Source: Pontiella desulfatans
Lineage (GTDB): Bacteria; Verrucomicrobiota; Kiritimatiellia; Kiritimatiellales; Pontiellaceae
NCBI RefSeq assembly: GCF_900890425.1
Contig: NZ_CAAHFG010000001.1
Coordinates: 2,294,001 to 2,358,000, forward strand
Length of the DNA: 64,000 nucleotides
Direction: 5' to 3'
The notes below the pieces were generated by a model. The model made no database searches and was not told the origin of the DNA. It worked only from the letters and a program-made list of their open reading frames with translations. The stretch's first letter is position 1. Every line of letters starts with the position of its first letter. The position numbers and the translations under genes were made by a program. Positions 59,288-64,000 of this stretch are shown here, one piece after another.

Positions 59288-62095
59288 TTACCAACCGGAA
59301 TTATTGCTCTGCTGGTAAGTACTTCCGGGCAGATAATAATTTGAATCTGCATTACCGGAAGCGCTGTTGTCACGAAGCAATCCATCATCAGAATTCACAC
59401 AATAAAACCCGTAACCACCATTACCGTCTGATGTGCTTCCGATGATGGTAAAGTCCGGGACATTAGCCACACGGACACCGGGCTGGTTTTCGGTGAGACC
59501 ATTCCGGCTCGTGATGCAGTTAATGATCATCATGCGCTCACCGCCGTCGTTGGCCTCAAAGCGGATGCCTCGGAAATGGTTGTCCGATGCATCACAATTA
59601 TCGAGAATCACGTTATAGCAATCCGTTGAGAGATTGAATCCATTCCCAGCCGTGCTTTCGCTGAGATTCATATTCTTGACCAACGTATTTTCGGCACGTC
59701 GGAAATAGAGATTGTGGTCAAACCCAATCAGACAGCCGTTTGCATGGGAGTCACCGTTCTGAATACGCAGATCATTCACACCTTTCACGTGGATGCCCAT
59801 CGTACACCGAGTCACCTCCACATTTTCAATGCGCATGCGTTCCGTATTATTTCCTGCGCCCTGATCGCTGAAGAGAATGCCATACACATTGCCCCGAACG
59901 GTATTGCGGGGATTCTCGGTTGCATCCAGCGTCTGCTGGTCGGCCGGCTGTTGCCCATCGACCGTCAAATCCTTAATGGTCACATCGCTGGTCATCAGAG
60001 AGCCCTGACTCGGTCCGAGCAATACCGGAACATTCGATTCCACATCCATTCGTATCCTGGAAAGTCCGGCACCCTGCCCCCTCAGCGTAGTGCCGCTGTA
60101 AATCACCAGCGAGTCGCTGACATAATGATCGCCTGCCGCAAGCACAACATGACCGCCGCTCTGGGCATGAATCGTGTCCAGTGCAGATTGAATCGACTCC
60201 CCAGGTTGGACGGTGACGGTCGGCTGATTAAATTTAAGTTCCAGTTTCGGAGCCGCAATCGTGCTGTGCTCCCGGCTGGCATAAGTGCTCATGCCATCGA
60301 GTCCGATGTTGTGGGGCGACTTGACCGCCACCGAAAAGGAGCCGCCTGTCTTCAGAGCCTCTGTGACTTCATCGAGCACATCAATTTTAATGGCCTGGCT
60401 GTTGGTCGTTACCCAGGCATCGATTTCTGCACCGGTCACCGGTTTCGTGTTCCAGGTCACGCCGTTTTCCGTCCAGCTGTTATCCTCCACCAGATAGGCT
60501 GCGTTTTGTACCGGATCTGTTCCGTCGGCGGTGGTGATGATCCAGATGTAGGCAGAATCAGGAATTTCGGTGGTACTCGGAAGAGTGAATTTAAGGAGCA
60601 GCTCCATCTGATTATACGCGGAGTTGATGGTTTTGATTTCGGCGACGTTTCCAAAATTAGCATCCGCATTGAAACCATCCCAAATATAGGCATCCGCAAC
60701 AGCCTCCAGCTCCAGCAAATCCGGCATGGGTTCTATGAATACAGATGCGAAGCCTGCCTCTTCAGCACCAATGTTCAGTACATGCGAGGTCTCAGCCAGT
60801 TGACCAACAATATTGGATGCCGTCTGGTTCCAATCATTGGAAACGAGGTTTGTGGATTGAGTAACGCCGTACCGCTTATGGGGAACCGAGAACCAGGTAG
60901 CCACCAGATCGTTACTTACCGCCTGAAGGGACTTCAACGCGAAAACCGATACCGCATTCGTTGGAACTGTTCCTGCCACATATTCCTGCCAGGCCAGTTG
61001 CCCATCACCGTCCGTATCACTGTCATCTACTGCCTGATATTCAGCGACCGAGGTCAATCCGGTGTAATACGTGTCCAGCCATTCATAAGATGTTCCGTTC
61101 GTCGTCATCATGGGTGAATAATAAATCACCTGCAACGTATCAACGCCGTTGGTGGAATCTGTATCTACCCAGTTTATACTCCAGGCATTTGTATCCACTC
61201 CGGGCGCAAAAATCAGTCCGTTATTCGAAAGATTACCTTCCCATTGCATAATGTTCCACGCACCGTTTTCTTCCAAACTCTGGAAACCGACGTCCAGCAA
61301 AGCACCGGATTCAAAGACAACATCGCCACCGGTTCCATCGTCGTCCTTGTCATCCACAAAGATGGGCGTTATGCCGCCGGCATCAATCCCCACCTTCAGC
61401 GTGCCCCCGGAATCCTGTTGCCAGTTGCCGTCAAGGGAGCTGTAGCTTCCGATGCCGATTTCATCCACCGCACTGCCGAACACTTCAAACATTCCGAAAG
61501 AACCTACTTCGACTCCTGCCCGTGACTGAAAAATTCCATCGCTGATATAAAGTGTTCCATTGCCGCCCGTTCCCACTGAAAGGCTCGTGCCGCCCGATTC
61601 CCGCGCGGCAATATAAGACGCATCTGCGCCGGCAATATTGATCCGCCCGGTCGAACCAAGCGATTGGGCAATCTTCATGATCCCGGCTTCAAAAACACAG
61701 CTCCCACTCAATATATTCAGCGTGCCGTCTGAACCGCTTGCGTTGCCTACATAGTACCCGCCGCCCGATGTAGCTTTCCATCTGTTGCCGGCACCGATAT
61801 CAACCTCCAGCGACGCCGTTCCAGTCCCAGCCAGCAAAACAGTTAGAGTCCGGTATTCTGTGGCGGAATGGGTTAGGGAATTATTGATGAGGTAGGTCCA
61901 GCTATCGGCATCCATCACAACCGCCTGACCGCCTGCAGAACCGGCAATCGTGACGGCGTTCGTGCTGGCCGGAACCGCCCCGGAGTCCCAGTTTTCGGGG
62001 ACTTCCCAATCGCCGCCCAATGCATTGGTGTAGTCCGCCGGATAAGCAGCCGTAACCAGACCGACCAAGGCCATGAATGTAAGTTTGACCTTCAT
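59288..62095 (-). CDS. Beta-helix exoprotein with CBM96/DNRLRE-type domain, putative polysaccharide lyase
   Basis: 935 residues, with AGGAAA before the ATG at 62095. Signal peptide 1-19; a beta-repeat region about 20-330 (GGDWEVPENWDSG, GTLNILSG, GTLYISDG); an internal copy of the FFRL-like domain about 380-460; a DNRLRE/CBM96-like domain about 470-640 (LEAVADAYIWDGFNADANFG, WTENGVTWNTKPVTG); a pectate-lyase-like parallel beta-helix about 645-935 (VQPGESIQSALDTI, HVVLAAGDHYVSDSL, MGIHVKGVNDLRI). No family-specific catalytic residues were identified. It ends QQSNNSGW. It lies 12 bp downstream of the GH30-like gene, so they form an operon. Confidence 0.78.
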   Translation of the reverse strand: MKVKLTFMALVGLVTAAYPADYTNALGGDWEVPENWDSGAVPASTNAVTIAGSAGGQAVVMDADSWTYLINNSLTHSATEYRTLTVLLAGTGTASLEVDIGAGNRWKATSGGGYYVGNASGSDGTLNILSGSCVFEAGIMKIAQSLGSTGRINIAGADASYIAARESGGTSLSVGTGGNGTLYISDGIFQSRAGVEVGSFGMFEVFGSAVDEIGIGSYSSLDGNWQQDSGGTLKVGIDAGGITPIFVDDKDDDGTGGDVVFESGALLDVGFQSLEENGAWNIMQWEGNLSNNGLIFAPGVDTNAWSINWVDTDSTNGVDTLQVIYYSPMMTTNGTSYEWLDTYYTGLTSVAEYQAVDDSDTDGDGQLAWQEYVAGTVPTNAVSVFALKSLQAVSNDLVATWFSVPHKRYGVTQSTNLVSNDWNQTASNIVGQLAETSHVLNIGAEEAGFASVFIEPMPDLLELEAVADAYIWDGFNADANFGNVAEIKTINSAYNQMELLLKFTLPSTTEIPDSAYIWIITTADGTDPVQNAAYLVEDNSWTENGVTWNTKPVTGAEIDAWVTTNSQAIKIDVLDEVTEALKTGGSFSVAVKSPHNIGLDGMSTYASREHSTIAAPKLELKFNQPTVTVQPGESIQSALDTIHAQSGGHVVLAAGDHYVSDSLVIYSGTTLRGQGAGLSRIRMDVESNVPVLLGPSQGSLMTSDVTIKDLTVDGQQPADQQTLDATENPRNTVRGNVYGILFSDQGAGNNTERMRIENVEVTRCTMGIHVKGVNDLRIQNGDSHANGCLIGFDHNLYFRRAENTLVKNMNLSESTAGNGFNLSTDCYNVILDNCDASDNHFRGIRFEANDGGERMMIINCITSRNGLTENQPGVRVANVPDFTIIGSTSDGNGGYGFYCVNSDDGLLRDNSASGNADSNYYLPGSTYQQSNNSGW

Positions 62096-62106
62096 ATATT
62101 TCCTGA

Positions 62107-64000
62107 CTATTCCACAATGATGCGGTAGAAGCCCTCGTCATCCGGAGTTGCAAGAGTGTTCATATTAGTCGCGCTGTGCACCGGAATTCCCGATTCAACA
62201 GTCGAAAATCCGTTCACCAGATTGGTCGAATGTTGCAGGGCATAGGTGCCGCCCTCCACACCAGACCACGAGAGCGTTAATGAGCTATCATCAATATTCA
62301 TCAAATCAACAAGAGGATCGCTTCCCGGCTCCATACCGGTTGGCGAATAGAATTGCTGGTCAAATGCAATCCAGTTCAGGTTCCAGCCACCGCCAGTCGC
62401 GACAATGCGAAGTTCCATCGGGCCGCCATCAAAATGCAATGTTTCGTAGATGGTGGTCCAGTTCTGGGCACCGCCGGTCGCCACGCGGTTCACAGACGCC
62501 AGCAGATTGGTGCCGTCATAGACCTCGAACGCGATGTTGGCGCTTTCGGAGGAAACCCGGAATGCCACATCGTGCGGATAGGTTTTGACGATGTCCAGAT
62601 TGAACAAAACCTCATCCCCCGCCGATGCAAACGCCACCATGTCTCCGCCGCCCGTGTCGATGCAGGGCAGAATGGCAACACCGGAACCGGTGGCATAGTT
62701 TTCGGCCTGCACAAACGGGAAGTTATCTTCGTTGTCCAGAAGCGTGATTTCAAAGCAATACAGGGATTCAGCTTCAATGGTTGAGTAGAAGTTGGAACTG
62801 CTGTAGGCCGTCAGGGTATCCTCCACCCCTTCAACGGGAAGCGATTCATTCCATCGGGTATATTGGATGTCGGTGCCCCCGAGCACATGGTTACCGATGT
62901 TGACCGCGGCCACTATACTGGTGGGGGCAGTATTGTTGATCCAGACCGTCAGCAGATTGTCACGAATCAGGGCCATGGTCGAGTCCGATGAGAATTCGTC
63001 GATATCCAGCGCGTAGCCATAGTTTGACGTGGTGGAGAGCTTCTTGAAGATATAATACTTCACGTTGCGGACGACCTCGGATGCACCGGATTCATTCAAA
63101 AGGAAACAGTGCCCCTGACTCGCCTTACCAATCGCCAACCAGCTATTGAGGCCGGTAAACCCGGCACGGATAGACTGAATATAGTAGTAGAAAGACGTCA
63201 CCTCATTCTCGCCGGAAGTGCTTTTCCAGCCATGCTGCTCGGTTTCCCAAACTTCGGTTCCCGGATTGCAGTAGGCGGCGACCGTGGCGGCAAAGTCCGA
63301 AGCCGTTCCCGTCCGGTCCGTGTTGTGGCTGGAGGCAATATCGATCGCGTCTTTCTTGGCCTGGGTATCCAGGCTGTCGATCCAATTACCACCTTGCTGG
63401 TAGTTCCAGGACGATGGGCCGACAATCAGCGGGATATCATCGGCATCAAGCACAACGCCCGGAATTTCAGGGTGCTCCCATGGGTTCGTCAGGTAATCCT
63501 GAAACTCCGCGACGATGTCCCTGACGTCGAACTGTGTTACTCGCCCGCCGTAATTATCGCTCTGCCATTCATTTGTTATGTCCAGGTAGGTGATCTTGAA
63601 TCCATGGGACTTCATCAGCAACAGATAACGGATCAGGTATTCCGAGCACTTGATATCATTGAAATTAAAGTTGCTGTTCGTGGGCGTACTGGCTCCGGTA
63701 ATCCAAATGGGATAGGGTTGCCAGGTTACGTCTTCGCCATTCCATTGCCCACCGGAATAAGCTTCATTCAGGGGTCGCGGCGATGCGAACCACTTGATGT
63801 GCGGATTAGCTTCCTGCATCGCCGTCATCATCGGGATGATCTTGCTGGTGTAGGCACTGTTAACGAAATTGGTCTCTTCGAGTTCATACTTGCTGTTGAT
63901 GGCGCAGCGGATGTAGTCGATATTGCAGTCGTTCACCGACCACTCCGCAATTTCATCAGACATCGAAACAGCAAGGGAATTCCAGGACCAGAGGCGCTCG
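62107..64000 (-). CDS. GH30-like glycosidase with CBM6 and C-terminal FYRI domain (5' partial)
   Basis: The frame is open to the right window edge (WSWNSLAVSMSDEIAEW), so the ATG at 63963 is internal and the true start lies outside. The catalytic part resembles GH30: IPMMTAMQEANPHIKWFASP, acid/base region YLDITNEWQ, and nucleophile region VWETEQHGW. A small beta domain follows, then a CBM6-like module (FPFVQAENYATGSGVAI, WNLNWIAFDQQFY) and a C-terminal domain ending GFYRIIVE. It is an exported endo-acting or exo-acting glycosidase of unknown specificity, upstream of the beta-helix gene in one operon. Confidence 0.8.
   Translation of the reverse strand, partial: ERLWSWNSLAVSMSDEIAEWSVNDCNIDYIRCAINSKYELEETNFVNSAYTSKIIPMMTAMQEANPHIKWFASPRPLNEAYSGGQWNGEDVTWQPYPIWITGASTPTNSNFNFNDIKCSEYLIRYLLLMKSHGFKITYLDITNEWQSDNYGGRVTQFDVRDIVAEFQDYLTNPWEHPEIPGVVLDADDIPLIVGPSSWNYQQGGNWIDSLDTQAKKDAIDIASSHNTDRTGTASDFAATVAAYCNPGTEVWETEQHGWKSTSGENEVTSFYYYIQSIRAGFTGLNSWLAIGKASQGHCFLLNESGASEVVRNVKYYIFKKLSTTSNYGYALDIDEFSSDSTMALIRDNLLTVWINNTAPTSIVAAVNIGNHVLGGTDIQYTRWNESLPVEGVEDTLTAYSSSNFYSTIEAESLYCFEITLLDNEDNFPFVQAENYATGSGVAILPCIDTGGGDMVAFASAGDEVLFNLDIVKTYPHDVAFRVSSESANIAFEVYDGTNLLASVNRVATGGAQNWTTIYETLHFDGGPMELRIVATGGGWNLNWIAFDQQFYSPTGMEPGSDPLVDLMNIDDSSLTLSWSGVEGGTYALQHSTNLVNGFSTVESGIPVHSATNMNTLATPDDEGFYRIIVE

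Overview
The window looks like a chromosomal segment of a PVC-group marine polysaccharide degrader, most likely Kiritimatiellota of the Pontiella type. This is inference. It rests on six intact formylglycine-type sulfatases in 64 kb, two PEP-CTERM proteins, very large modular exoproteins with Verrucomicrobia-style C-termini (FFRL/FYRI ends and EYALGM repeats), no SusC/SusD pair, and many insertion sequences. No rRNA, tRNA or CRISPR array was recognised.

Layout. 1-3.7 kb: the 3' end of a Fic gene, then an IS3-family element (665-1945) that cuts off an IS21-family element (1946-3724). 3.8-7.1 kb: a two-gene operon of a sulfatase and a lipoprotein enzyme. 7.1-10.7 kb: repeats, a structured non-coding stretch, and an IS66 element whose tnpC is fused in frame to the C-terminal part of an IS110-family transposase. 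10.7-15 kb: two GH36-type genes. 15-32 kb: a leftward block of large exoproteins, a GH29 fucosidase, a sulfatase and a PEP-CTERM gene, interrupted by IS4 copy 1. 32.2-34.9 kb: a rightward sensor kinase/response regulator pair. 34.9-46.3 kb: a second leftward block with PEP-CTERM protein, GH141-like beta-helix protein, GH29, sulfatase, and a GH97 gene split by IS4 copy 2. IS4 copy 3 sits at the start codon of this PEP-CTERM gene. 48-50.6 kb: a second, paralogous kinase/regulator pair. 50.6-64 kb: three more sulfatases, a GH172-type enzyme, a decayed GH116 gene, a beta-helix protein and a partial GH30-like enzyme.

How it fits together. The 15-50.6 kb part reads as a duplicated cassette: a kinase/regulator pair running right, and, leaving in the opposite direction from the same intergenic area, PEP-CTERM protein, giant exoprotein, GH29 fucosidase, sulfatase and a further glycosidase. 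A fossil GH97 tail just after the second regulator suggests a third unit once followed. The kinases carry extracytoplasmic discoidin-like regions that could sense glycans. Fucosidases, sulfatases and galactosidases together point to a sulfated fucan or fucogalactan as substrate. The 1457-bp IS4 element has moved recently: all three copies keep perfect 9-bp target duplications. A domain of about 200 residues shared by four of the exoproteins, and a barrel domain shared by two, are the best candidates for undescribed protein families.
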